Part shown: one piece after another, positions 36,701 to 48,267 of the stretch
How positions within the stretch are numbered: position 1 is the first letter of the stretch
How the letters are laid out: each line of letters starts with the position of its first letter
Source of the DNA: Hydractinia symbiolongicarpus
Taxonomy: Eukaryota > Cnidaria > Hydrozoa > Anthoathecata > Hydractiniidae
Direction: 5' to 3'
DNA length: 64,000 bases
Assembly (NCBI RefSeq): GCF_029227915.1
Contig: NC_079883.1
Span: 26,784,001 to 26,848,000 of the forward strand
Position numbers and translations under genes: made by a program
The notes under the pieces: generated by a model
What the model saw: the letters and a program-made list of their open reading frames with translations, nothing else
What the model was told of the DNA's origin: nothing
The model's database searches: none

Positions 36701-39081
36701 TTTTTCAGAACAATACATGGACTTATTTACAATGCTTTGAAACTGTTAATGGAAATGAATCAACGTTTGTTTGATGAATGTGCAACTGTTTATAAAGAAC
36801 AAATGGAAAGGTAAGCGCTCACAGACCTCAAAGAATAAACAAAGTTTTACTTGGGTGTTTTGTATAAAAAGTGTGTGACCATGGTTTTAAATACGATGGT
36901 AAAACCACGAAAGCTGTTACAAATATTAGATTTATTTATTTTTTGTGTTTTTATAATTTTTGATGTTCTATTTTTATTGGAGACAGGAAGTATGCAGTTG
37001 GAGGTATTTTGAATTATCGTGTAAACCTTGTTATAAATATAATTTTTTTCTAATACAGAGAACAACAGAAAATGGAGGAAAGAGAAGCTGCATGGCATAA
37101 AATATTCGATTTAGCACTGCAAAACCCGCACGTGAGAAGCTATATCTTTTTTTCCTTGAATAATTATTTTTTCATGCTTCAGCAAGACTAATAGTATGCC
37201 CCAACTCCAAAGAACCTTTTTTTGATTTTTTAGGGTTTTTATTATGAGTCAGTATAAATTTATTTCATAAGGTCTAATTTTATCCCCTCGTTCTTTTGTG
37301 CTGCAGGCGTTTAATAATTTGAATTTTTGAAGAATAAAAACAACCAAGTAAGACTGATGGATATAGAACTGTGGAATAATTATACTTAAGCTTTTACTAA
37401 AGAATCTTAGAAATTAAAGCTGAATTGGTATTTTTAGAGTTAAATTAACTCTTCGTAATGGAGAATCACCATAAATTTTAAGTTAGAAGAGGGCGCTCAA
37501 AAAATAGCAAAAACATCAACAAATGTTTTTCTTTTATTATTTTGCAACTTCTGGGGAAAGGTTTCATAGCTTTTTATGAGAAAACACTCCAAGGACATTA
37601 AAACAAAAGAGGAAAAAAATAAAGAAAAATAACCACTACAAAAAAAATGTACAAAACTAAAATATAGGCTACAAAATATCATGCACTGCCCCTTTATTTT
37701 ATCTTTAAGCGCGTGGCACCTGACATTTTTAACCCACTCAGCTGTGCATAAAAGAAAATCTGATTTGATTTGGAAATTTGCCCCAGCCAGGACGACATGT
37801 CAGCGAATTCAGACACAGTTAATTAAGATCAGCCTATCAGCTTTCAATCATACATATGTGCAACACTTTTGTCTGTTTTACTTTTTAAATGTTTTTGGTA
37901 TGCTTTTTTCTGCATTAATTTTTGTTCTTTTATTTTTATTAGTCAACAAAACATTTAAATATTGATCCGGCTTTACTTGAAGACTTTCCATCTCTGGCAA
38001 ATAAAATGAATGAATTGAATAAAGAACGAAATAATAATAAAAATATAATAGATGTTGATGAACTTCATCTTGAGGTAAATAATTTTCATCATTTTTGTTG
38101 TTGTAGTTATTTTAGTTTTTGTTCACTGATTTTGAATGCCCAAGGAGTCTTGATAACATTTCAAAAAGTTGTTGCGAATGCGATTTTTTAGTCCAAGGTT
38201 GGGTTTTTAATAAAGTCACAAATTTTTGTTTCGTATCTGTGACCGAAAATACCAAACCAGAAGCAAATTTGGCTTTCCAAAGAACATGTTTTTTTTTTCA
38301 TCTAAAGAAAATTCAAATTTGAAAAAAAAAGTCTAATTTGTTTGTCTACTTTTTAAACATTACGTCATTACCATTGGTGCAGTCATATTATTAAAGTTGG
38401 TAAAGCCTTCACAGTGCATAACTTGGGAACGGATGGATGATCTAATTCGGATTGACGACGTCATCAAAATTCTTTTAAACCTTAATATCTCTGTAACCGT
38501 TAGTCATCATTTTTTGGCAATTTCATAAATAGAAAGCAGTTTTTACTTAAGATTTGACGTTTAGCGGTTATTGCCTTTTGGAACACGAATTCTGGCCTAA
38601 AAGTGCTGGTTAACTTTTGGTCATTTTACAGTATGGTGTATGAACGCGACTACTAATGCATTCCATAAGTTAGAGGCATAATATGAAAGATAATTCATAG
38701 GTGAAGATCTGCATTCATACTAAATTTTTGTGTTAACTAAATTTTCAAGCTTTTATTATTTGTTGTAATGGTTACAGTGGCGTTACATAATTTAAATTGT
38801 ATTAACTTTAATCCGATATACATACCATGAACCCTAAGGCTTTGCGTTCGGGGTATTCTTGAGTTTGAGAAGAGTTTTTAGAGAACCTGAAGCATGCAAG
38901 ATTGGTTTACTTCATCCTTATTTTTTTCTAGGTTGAAAGTGTTGGTGAAATGAAACAACATAACCAGCAACGACTGGGTTTTCGGCGAAAATCCGAACTA
39001 CCTCATGACTCAATGACGATACAGGCTTTACAAAGACACACGCATCCTGATGAGTATTTAACCAGTCAACAGGAAAGTTGA
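21704..39081 (+). CDS. PPP2R5: PP2A regulatory subunit B56 (B' family), 16 exons, complete
   Basis: Predicted B56-family targeting subunit of protein phosphatase 2A, which binds the A/C core and LxxIxE-containing substrates. Exons: 21704-21736, 24892-24933, 32251-32398, 32606-32805, 32899-33009, 33158-33250, 33356-33486, 34463-34522, 34773-34935, 35122-35172, 35287-35406, 35936-36063, 36709-36810, 37059-37131, 37943-38074 and 38932-39081 (TGA). All borders are GT-AG and all phases agree, giving 578 residues, close to vertebrate B56 delta. The basic N-terminus is encoded by two tiny exons. The HEAT-like core contains [57 protein letters not shown] and [10 protein letters not shown], all strongly conserved in the family. 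The C-terminus has RRKSELPHD, matching the position of the PKA-type site in vertebrate B56 delta, so a delta/gamma-type origin is favoured. An in-frame Met at 32254 could serve transcripts starting in intron 2. Confidence 0.95.
22768..23982. mobile_element. Non-autonomous TIR element, about 1.2 kb
   Basis: The left terminus ATGTATCAGGCCATTCCTTG and the right terminus (reverse complement of ATACATCAGGCCATTTCTTG) form 21-bp inverted repeats with three differences. Next to each end lie repeated GAGTGCGA or CACTCG words and GCGC-rich palindromes, typical of subterminal binding sites. The interior has no transposase frame. It sits in intron 1 of the PP2A B56 gene. Confidence 0.6.
22859..22926 (+). 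repeat. Short conserved repeat core with CATCAT run and CCATGCTAGCATGG palindrome
   Basis: A TCATCATCATCAT run is followed by CGTTCGTTTTCCATGCTAG and CATGGGTTGGACGG. The 14-bp palindrome CCATGCTAGCATGG is at 22902-22915. From memory, a very similar phrase is a frequent interspersed repeat in mollusc and other invertebrate genomes, possibly a SINE core; that identity is unverified. Confidence 0.4.
26277..26850 (+). repeat. Interspersed repeat, possibly Helitron/Helentron-like
   Basis: The left end has a self-complementary CTATATAATAATATAG followed by AGCTTCCGTGTGTCTGTGTG. The right end has a short hairpin GTGGATTTTTCCAC, then 12 bases, then CTAG before T, resembling a Helitron 3' end. The middle contains a segment (GATGACGTCAT, later TTTCCGTAACCG) that recurs in diverged form near 38448-38510. 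Class assignment is tentative. Confidence 0.35.
29947..29984. repeat. Perfect hairpin of GCTAGCTA repeats
   Basis: Two 17-bp arms (TTGTTGGCTAGCTAGCT and its exact reverse complement) are separated by ATAG. It lies inside the 28259-30294 element. Confidence 0.8.
30178..30231 (+). repeat. 18-bp tandem repeat, three copies
   Basis: Three consecutive units of the type CTTTATCTCAACTTCGTT, with small differences in the first and third copies, lie near the right end of the 2-kb inverted-repeat element. Confidence 0.75.
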
Positions 39082-40606
39082 TCTTTTACGTGACATATTA
39101 TTACATCAGAATTTTTTAACTTGGGTGGTATCCTTACAGATTTCATCTTTTACTGTCCTGCTTTCAACAGTGAAGTTGTAGCTCTGTGTCATGACGTGTA
39201 TTGAAGAAGCATGCAGTTAAAGTTTCGGTTTCATTTTAAAGTTTTTCCTTTCACTAGTTTATTTTTGGCAATTCCAATATTTCATATTTTTAAGTACGAA
39301 AAGTGAAAACTCACTGATCTGTTGGTTGTTCAGATGTAATCAGATATCCTACGTTGTATTGGAGGTACAAGTTGAGAAAATGTTTAAAACTGTACTTTTT
39401 TTCAAATATTGCACATCTATTGTTCCCTGAATAATAACAACAATCATTTGTAACCGATTTTTTTTATTTTAAACTTTCTTTTTATTTAAATTGTGTTATG
39501 GTCTTAGTCTGTGAAAAGTTTTAGGATGGATTGTAGCTGCAAAAATAGGAGGAATACGTAAAGTCTCATTTCTTCTTATACACTTTTAAAGAGCGAAAAT
39601 TAGTACGTATAAAGTAACATTTTTTCGTATTGAAAATTACCCCCTTGTCCACCGAGTTCTTGATAACTAGTCGTTAGTCCGTGGACAATTCCACAGGGGG
39701 TAGCCTGTGGTATATATTTCCCGAAACCTGCCCCCTTGTTAGCATGAAGTAAGAAATTTCTTGGATGGGGGTTATTACCAAATAATTATACGTGCGATTA
39801 TAATAGCTATTTCGATTACAAACCCCCCGGTTTTTATATTGGCTTACAGACAGACAGCGAGTATTATAATATGTAGGGAGGCGTATTTTGCCTATATTAA
39901 TACAATTTGATGCTATCAGAGTTTACTAACTTTCGTCCTAGAAACTTTTCCCAAACACTTTTTTCTGTTTTAGCGCTTCTTTCGTAGTATTTCTATTATA
40001 CAATTCTATTACAACAATTAGAATTTCCGTGGTATTGATCAAAAATAAGTATTTGATGCAGGCGGATTAATTTTCTTTATCATTTGCTTATCTATTGTGT
40101 TACAGAAAGGGGTACAATGTAACAGGTTCTCAACAATGTTTGCAGTATCCCCCGTTTTAATCAAAATCTGTATAGCAGTTTATAAGGAAACTTTAGTTTG
40201 GTTGTGTCGAATGACTATATTTGGTTAACTGTAAAAGGGAAAAATCACTGCAACGGAGAGCAATATGTTGATATTTTGTTTTTGTTTTGTGTTTATTTGT
40301 ATTTAAACTTTTGTATCATTTGTATATATCATTCTGTATATTACAGAAAAATAATGAAATATATAAAGCTTAGCACATTAAATTCTTGTTTTATTCTTGT
40401 GTATTGTTAATTTAAGTCTTGTAATCAAGGTGCATTTCTTAACCCCTTTCATATTTTTAGTTTGAACAGTATTCCATAAATTTAATGTCATGAAATTTTC
40501 TTTGTTACTGTTACCATTTTTTTATATATATATTTCTATCAGTCTTTTACATCCTTAGTTAATATTTTTTGAAAAAAATACAACAGTATTAAGATGAAAC
40601 ATAACT
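39082..40606. other. Interval between the PP2A B56 and EF-hand genes
   Basis: Likely the 3' UTR of the B56 gene followed by the 5' region of the EF-hand gene. A degenerate foldback lies at about 39641-39706 (ACCCCCTTGTCCAC facing GTGGACAATTCCACAGGGGG). No other gene is seen. Confidence 0.45.
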
Positions 40607-43547
40607 ATGGATGCAAGTGAAGCAAAGTCATCAGTTGAAACCACTGAAGAAAGAAAACAATCTACTGCAGAATTCATAGCAGATGTGAAAGAGCGAACTG
40701 CATTAAAAGAGGAGTTGGCTGAGACTACAAAAGAACTTAACAAAGCAAAAGGCCAGAACTATGACTTGTTAAAGAAGTTGGAAAAGTTAGAGAAGGAGGT
40801 ATGGTATGGAAATTTCCTTGTGTTGCCATTTTTTTTTTTTCAAAGGAGACGTTGTAAACAGGAGTACGTCTATTTTTTATGAGAAGTTTCTTGATTATTT
40901 TATGATTTTAGTACCAAAAGTTTCTTCTGTGGTTCAAAGGGTGATTTATCAACTTTTTAATACTGACTTTGCAAATGTCATCTGTGTAAAATGTGTGTAT
41001 CTAACAAACAAACATTGAACAACTGCAGATTACAATAAGGTTTTTGCTTATTGTGACAGTGCAAAATTGTAAGCCACCCCGATGAATACGCGCTTTTAAC
41101 GCTTTTGTTTAGAATCAACAGAGCAAAATCATTTTTTATATCCCGTTAATTTTTTGGAAGTCTTAGGTTTTTAAACGGGAAGTTTTAATAACGTAACGTA
41201 TAAGATAACAAATACTTCATGATTCCATAATTGACATTTTGACATGCAATTACAAATTTTGACCTGGGAAATACGACGAAGTTTCTGTGAAGCTCAAATT
41301 TGGTTGTTCATCACGTTTTCCATTTTTTAGGGATTTTTTAAAGGGATTGGATTTTTGTCATTTATAATTTAAGAAGTATAATCTTAGATTTGAATCTTTT
41401 CAGGCCTTGAGAAATGAAAAAAAACTAGAAATGGACCAGAATTTTATTTTTTAAAGTTTGCCTTTAAGTTTTTTTTGCAACAGTAAAAAATCATACTTCT
41501 GTTTCACCTTTGTGTAACACCCGTTTTAATAATTTTCTTGCATGCAAATAAACAGTGTCAATTGCAACTTTGTTGTTATAGAATGCTACATTAAAAAAAG
41601 AAGTTGAGCATTCGGTAGGTTCGCCTGTTTTCTTTCGCTTGTTTATTTTGTTCGTTTTTTTCTTTGCTTTATTTGTTTGTTTTGTTTTGTTTGTTTGGCC
41701 CTGTTTTGTTATATGGTGGGACTTCTACACAGCGTTCCAACCCACCAAAACGTTTTGATGCTATAAATTCAAAAACCAGCGTTCATTAGGTACCGTATGA
41801 CATTAAATATCAGTCTATGAAGATTCTTATTCTTTTTTTCGTGACAAAGACCAAAGAATCAAGATCTCTATCTTTTTACGATACTTTGTGAAATAGAATC
41901 TGTAGTTAATGCGTTTTATTATGGAGGTGTTTCATTGATCATTTTTATCCGATTAGCACAAAGGAAAACGGAAGAAACCTGTCAAAAGAAAAATACCACG
42001 ATCTAAGAAGCACAATACGCCAAAAATTGACGAAAATGAAGCATTTGAAAGCACGGAGAATTTATATGAGGTAAAACTTTCAAACATTTAGTTTTTGTAC
42101 GCTCCACTTACAAAACCTGTTTTAATAACTTATCTCTTTATAGGTAATAGCTGAGTTGTACCCAGACCTCCCATTGTCAATGGTTTTACATGCAGAGAAG
42201 AAATTTACGGAGGCCGATGCGAATAACGATGGGGTATTTTCTTGATGTCTTTTTTTCGTATGAATTTTGTCATTGTTTTTGTGGTTTGCGTTTAACGATA
42301 TAGATACGAACTGACAAGTATTTTTGCAACATTTTTTCAGACCGTGGATGAGCAAGAATTAGAAAAGATGTTAGATTCCACATCCTTGATGTTTACAAAA
42401 AGTGAAGTAAAGGATATTTTGACCACGATTGATGTTGATGGTACTGGTTCGTTAGATTTTTTGGAATGTTTAAAGGTAATTATTGAGAGCACCTATGACG
42501 TAATAGAAGGTGGCTTGAAATCTTTATGACAAGATAATTCAACTCTATCCCCATCCCCCTCTCAATCTTCGTTCAGTAACTTTTTCCCCGTTGCCAATAC
42601 GTTTCGAACTTTCTGAGTTTAAATCATATCCTATGAGACACACTTTAGCCAAATATCAAGTTGCCATCTTGTTCAGAACACGATATATTGTTTATTACTC
42701 GAAACTACCCATCGAATTCCTGTAGGAACCCTTATAAAATAAGAAATACGATTAATTGATGAAAGATATAAACTTGAAATTTAGAACACCTATTTGTTTT
42801 ATTAAAAGAAACAACTTCAACCCCAATTTTCTTGACTTTTCCGATTTTGTTCTGAAAAGTGCTAAATGCCAACTTGCAGGTAATTTTCAGTATTTAGCAG
42901 TTAAAGTATTAAAGAAAAATTAAAGAAGTATTAAAGACATTTTATTTACCTCCCAGAAAAACTAAAAACATTACGTTTATAACGGCTATGATGTTCCTTC
43001 GATTTGTGTTTTTCATAAAATATACAATTTTTTCAATTTTTTAGCCTTTTTAAACTTTTTTGAAAACGCCACATCGAAAGTGCTGACAATAGCAAAATTT
43101 GAAATGTTTTTTTATTAATTTCATTATGGCCCATAACTGGACCAAGCTTGATGAATTCCCAAAAATTTGGCGAGAATAAATTTTGCGAATTTTGCGAGAT
43201 TAATGAACTGCTGAAGTTGAAATTCCTATATATTTTATGTAGTTCTAGATAAATCAAAAGAATAAACCTAGCATAAATCAATTTTTGAAGAGAAAAAAAT
43301 TCAGAATTGCGCGACATTAATATTTCGCAAAATTGACAAAAATCGCGAAAATTAATTCCCGAAATTGGCGAAAATAATTCCATTGAGATAAGATGTCACG
43401 TTTAAAGTTCTTAATATATGCATTGAATTTGCTTATTTATTGTTTTTGTTTCTTGTTCAGGTTTGTAATGCGCTTCAAAACAATCGCAAGACTGGACTAC
43501 CATCTTCAATACAACAAAACAAAAGCTCGGTTTGTAGTGTGCAATAA
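40607..43547 (+). CDS. Two-EF-hand calcium-binding protein, unknown family, 6 exons
   Basis: Exons: 40607-40798, 41582-41614, 41957-42070, 42144-42233, 42341-42475 and 43461-43547 (TAA). All are phase 0 with GT-AG borders, giving 216 residues. Residues about 1-75 are charged and helical with a probable coiled coil (RTALKEELAETTKELNKAK, LLKKLEKLEKE). Residues 76-113 are Lys-rich (HKGKRKKPVKRK), perhaps a nuclear or membrane-binding basic patch. Two canonical EF loops follow: DANNDGTVDEQE, split by intron 4, and DVDGTGSLDFLE. Both have Asp/Asn at the 1, 3, 5 and 9 ligand positions and a Glu at 12, except Gly/Thr-Ser variation at position 7 as usual, so both should bind calcium. The short C-terminus is Ser/Gln-rich. 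Role unknown; it could act as a calcium sensor. Confidence 0.85.
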
Positions 43548-43559
43548 CTTTTGTAAGAG

Positions 43560-43600
43560 GGGTAGTGTTTTAATCTTATGATAAGATTAAAACACTACCC
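43560..43600. repeat. Perfect 41-bp hairpin in the EF-hand gene 3' UTR
   Basis: Two 20-bp arms (GGGTAGTGTTTTAATCTTAT and its exact reverse complement) surround a single central base at 43580. The hairpin begins 12 bases after the stop codon and is followed by TTTTTT. In RNA it would form a very stable stem. Confidence 0.9.
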
Positions 43601-46037
43601 TTTTTTAGTCTTCCGTTTTTTGGGAAGTTGCAACACATGATGACATTTTCGTTTTAAATTTGGTTAGGGTTAAAATGAAAAACTCACGGACCCCGACCCT
43701 ATTTTAGTTCCCCCCCCCCCTCATTTGCGACTCCAAAATTTGTCTGTTCCAACTTGCTTGAAAGAAATAGGCATTTTTAATTACATTTTTCATTGGATTT
43801 GTATGCGTTATAGAATATTTAGATTTTATATAATATATTTTGAACAGAGTGTAATATTTTTGTAAATTTTTGCATTGACATTTTTTAAAATTAATATATT
43901 TTTGTACGAGTTTTTTTTATAGAACTGTAAGAAATGTTTTTAACTAATATATTAACTTTTGAGGAAAAAAAATACTCCAAGACCATGTCAGTCTGACTTT
44001 TCTTTTCCTTTTTTTTAAAAAAACTTCTGCAGTAGGTAAAATTCTAGGATTATCATGCGTTTTTTATTTCGTGGAATTGCGTTGTTCTAATACTCATAGG
44101 TTTTTTATATCAAAAAATTGTGCAGCAGACTGAATTTATACCATTGTTAATTTGAAATTTCCAGGTAAAATTTTCATTTTGAAACCAGCTTAAACTTAAT
44201 GTTTATACTTCCCCCGACTTTTTTCTTTCAAATGTAAAATTTTTGACGTTTTGCGTCTCTGTGACTCACTCGGAATTAGTTAATACCCATTTAAGAGGCC
44301 GACCACATCTTTTTTCAAGTACTTTTTTACGCATATGATAAAATATATTTACTACAATGACACTAGAAAAAAGCTGAAATTAACTTTTACTGCCAAATTT
44401 CATGTATACTTCGTATAAAATATAACTGATGTTGCGCCCTGTTCCGGTTGCGGTGTCTGACCCAATCAAGTTTGTTTAGTGTTTTCTGAGCATATATTTT
44501 GTCAAAGTTGATATATTGTTAAAGCGATGGATCGTGTCTCCAAAAACTGCTAAAATCAGTGGATTTTTTTTGCCTTATTTCATTAAACCTAAAACTTAGC
44601 ATTCCAGGTTTCAAATCATCATTTCAATTTTTCATAAAGTTATTTACTCTTGGTAACCGAATTAAAGATGGTGGAGGACAACACCACCTACGGAAAATTT
44701 TACAACAGGAACAAGTTAAAGGCATTGTAGTTAAATAATACTGTTACTGGCCCTATCCATCAGTCCTCTGTATGACAATCTACCTACCCCAATTTATTAG
44801 CGTGAACCGTAAACACCTGATTTAGGGTATCCTCTCGATTAAGCACCGCACCGGCCCAAAATGGATCTTGAAAAAGTTGAAAAACATTCAACTTTTCCGC
44901 CAGGATGATGTTTTGAGTATTTTACTGGTCATGTTGACTTTGAATTAATAAGGACAGCCCTTATAGCGCTTATTTGGAAAAACGTCCATGTTGGGAAAAA
45001 GAATTTTAAATTTATTTGTTGTAATGGATAACCACGAATAATATTCTATCAAAAATTGACGTATCCAAATTTTTTTATTATACTTTTCTCTGTCTTCTCT
45101 GTCTGGAATTTCTAAAGTAAGAAACAATGCACGAATATTTACAGCAGTCATTTTGTTTACATGCGATACAAAAAAAAGTGTGCGCGCCAAAATCCTGTTT
45201 CGTGAGTGGAAATCCAAAAAACTAAACGGATCGCTATTCAGTCCGGAGCGATCCAACTTAGTGGTAAACAGACTTAACAAAATATACTTTTATCACTATA
45301 TCAACAAAAAACACAAAGTTGTGTGTGACGGAAAAGAAACATTAAAATTTAATTTTTTTTATTAAACCCACCTTCAAGCGCCCCTCTTCGAGAATGCAGA
45401 AATAACCCCCCACCCCGGCGTTTAACTGAGTTACAATATTCACAATTCGAAGATTTTTTTTCGCTATCTTTTACCAGTAGCAAAAGCGCTAAAAGCTATT
45501 TATTTATTTATCGCTTGATTTCTAAAACATTTTAAATATTTATAAACGCATTCAGTATTGGTGTGAAACACAACATGTATATATATGAACGGTAAAAAAC
45601 ACGATTTTTACGTTGTTTAAAAATAAGCTTGAAAACAATAATATATATACTCCAGAAATAGAAATATACATATGTATATATATAAAACATGTCAAAATAA
45701 TTAATCAATAATACTCCTGGTAAAAGAAACTATTTTTAGGAAAATTTGTCCCTATAAATTTTTTGATCATCTAAAATCTAAATTATTTCATTGATGTAAG
45801 CTAATACTCGAAAAGGAAGAAGCTAGAAAAAAAAGCAGATATTATGTAAAAATTTCATGGCGCAAATATAAACTTGAAATTATTTAGAACATTTAAAATA
45901 CACTAACATTAAACAGTGAGAATTAAATAATGCAGTTTGTGAGACATGAAAACGGGATGAAAACAGGATGAAAGCGGGATGAAAACAGGATGAAAGCGGG
46001 TGTGTTAAGCAAACTTGGCATAACGGATAAAAGAATC
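43601..46037. other. Interval between the convergent EF-hand and NAA30 genes
   Basis: Contains a C-rich run near 43710, AT-rich repetitive sequence and the minisatellite at 45946-46000. A minus-strand frame at 44945-45280 includes MTAVNIRALFLTLEIPDRED and is mildly protein-like, but no family or supporting exon structure is recognised. The right part should be the 3' UTR of NAA30. Confidence 0.4.
45946..46000. repeat. 11-bp minisatellite, five units
   Basis: Five exact-length units alternate ATGAAAACGGG, ATGAAAACAGG and ATGAAAGCGGG. The array lies 38 bp beyond the NAA30 stop codon, within its probable 3' UTR. Confidence 0.85.
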
Positions 46038-48267
46038 TCAAACAAGCCACAGTTTTAACCTCCAAGCGTCCACACCATTTAAATAATATCTAAGCAATCT
46101 TTTGTCTCTTACAAAACCCAAATTTTCATATAAATTTAACGCCGCCCTATTGGTAACTTCTGTCTCCAGGACAACCTAAACAACAAATCACAAGATATTA
46201 AGCATAACCTACGTCAAACTAATGAACTATCACTTTACTTTGTTACATGCAGAAACCATTAGAGACTTTAAAACAATCCTCACCTTACTATTGTTTTGGG
46301 TGGAACAAAATTTTAAACTAGTTTCAAAGATCTTTAGTGGCTTTATAGCATATAGCAATGCAATAAATTACGTGAATTAATAGGAAAAATAAAATACAGT
46401 TACACAAAATATCGAACATCACCATTAAAACGATCGAGGTGTCTGCCAACTTTTTAAAGGTCTTCGGCTTTAACCGCCATTTCTGACTTTTTTAAGGTTT
46501 TTTACTAAAATTTATGTCATATTTTTAGGTTCCGGAGTCCAGAGTCCAGAAAGAAACTAGGTACGCAATAAGATAATGTAAAAAATTACAAAAAAGGCGC
46601 TGAACATTTAAACATATATGGAGTTAATGAAAAAAAAGCAAATACAACATCTTATATACGAGACAATGCTTCATAACTAGACAGAAATGTTTTTGGTAGG
46701 TTTTTCTTTAGAGAATGATGGATATTAAAGGTTTTTAAGATGACTTAATCTGACTTCAAGATTTTCCAGGTTTTTGAAGTCCAGCATACAAAATAACAAT
46801 AAAAGATAGAACAAACCACACACCAAAGAAGTAGAAAGGAAACATTTTTGTCATTATAATTAACGAAAATATATCAAAAGACCATTTCTATCATTATAAG
46901 AGGAATTTTGTTAAAAAACTTTGAGGATGTATAGAAGCAACTGTAATTCGTTCTAATTCTGGCGAAGGAAAGATGACTCAGCAAAAATATACATTAAAAA
47001 ATATTTCTGTAGGAAAATAATTTTCAGATTTCTGCAAAACTAAGAACTCCACATGAAAAATAATAAAAACTTTACAGGATTTTCACAGAAAAGTAGCTCC
47101 CCCTATTAATTCCATATAAAATTTAATGTTATTGTTATATTTACCTCATCACAGCCTTGTTCTATCATACGACGAATAGCCTTCTGAACTAATTTTGAAC
47201 CTAACCATATAAAATATACATACATAAAGGTACTATTTCGAACCAGTGTAATATATATTGAATGATTACAGCACTATAGATTTGATAAATCTCATCTTTT
47301 GCCTTTATTATTTGATTTGTTTTGTTTCATAATTTAGTTTAACGTTTGTTCTGTTTTCGTTAAGCTTTGATGCTGGTAAATACGGCCTCATATAGACTGA
47401 CCACATGATTAAAAATAACCAACAAAATGCTGAAAAAAAATTAAAAATTTAAAACACTCTGTGGGGAAATAAAATCACATATTACCTATTTTATATCTTC
47501 TGAAGTCTTTTCTAACAACCAACATAGCTATGTAACCTCTCCAAATGTTTTTCCTATGCTGATCTAATTTACAAACAATAGCGCCAACACACTCTTTTTT
47601 GCAATAAGCCTAAAATAACAGTTTTACATGCAAAATAATACAAATAATAAACATATAAACAATAACCATCGACCCAGCTTGTACTGTAAAGTGTATTGCT
47701 CTTTTCAACAAACGTATAACAAAAACAGTCAAGTTGGACAACACTTACCAAAAAAGAGAGCTGTGGCCAATTATGTAAAAAATATCTGTATGTGTATATA
47801 GAATAAGGTTCAGAGAGATCTTTCGTTATGAGAGCAGTTAGATCTGGCAAATGTTCTTCTGTCTCATAGTCTATGAAATTAATAATTTTTTCATCTTCAT
47901 CTTCTACAATAGAAATCTTTGAAAGAGATTCTTCCAATGTGTCTTTCAAATATTTGGGTAACTTTTTTAAAGTATATAACGGTTGTTCTTGCAACTTTTG
48001 TGAAGTCATAAATACATTGTTATTACTTCCCAAGGTCATCATTTGAACCGGTGTTTTATCAACATTTCCTATTTTGTGTATCTCTTCTTTAAATGTATTT
48101 GCTTTAAATTCATTTTCATCATCATTATTTGTTAAAACACTACCATTAACTAATATATCAGACTGTTGGTCATCTTGTTTCGTTTTCACATCACTTATCT
48201 GTTTGTGCTTGATCACAGAATCTGTATTATTCTCGGTTTTACTCATGATATTGCCATCTTTGACCAT
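46038..48267 (-). CDS. NAA30: N-alpha-acetyltransferase 30, NatC catalytic subunit, 4 exons
   Basis: Predicted NatC catalytic subunit, which acetylates N-terminal Met followed by Leu, Ile, Phe or similar, on ribosome-associated nascent chains with NAA35 and NAA38. Exons in gene order: 48267-47749, 47609-47486, 47200-47145 and 46175-46038 (TGA). Phases match at each GT-AG border and the product is 278 residues. Residues 1-125 are a polar, low-complexity N-terminal extension, as in animal NAA30. The GNAT domain follows: [60 protein letters not shown] (the acetyl-CoA loop of the RxxGxG/A type is RRYKIGS), and [20 protein letters not shown], then [12 protein letters not shown] at the end, all near-diagnostic for this subfamily. 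The ATG at 48267 opens the frame; an in-frame Met at 48246 is an alternative start. Confidence 0.95.

Noticed and set aside
45880-46065. Minus-strand frame across the minisatellite
   Set aside because: It is another frame of the NAA30 3' end and UTR, open because of the 11-bp repeat.
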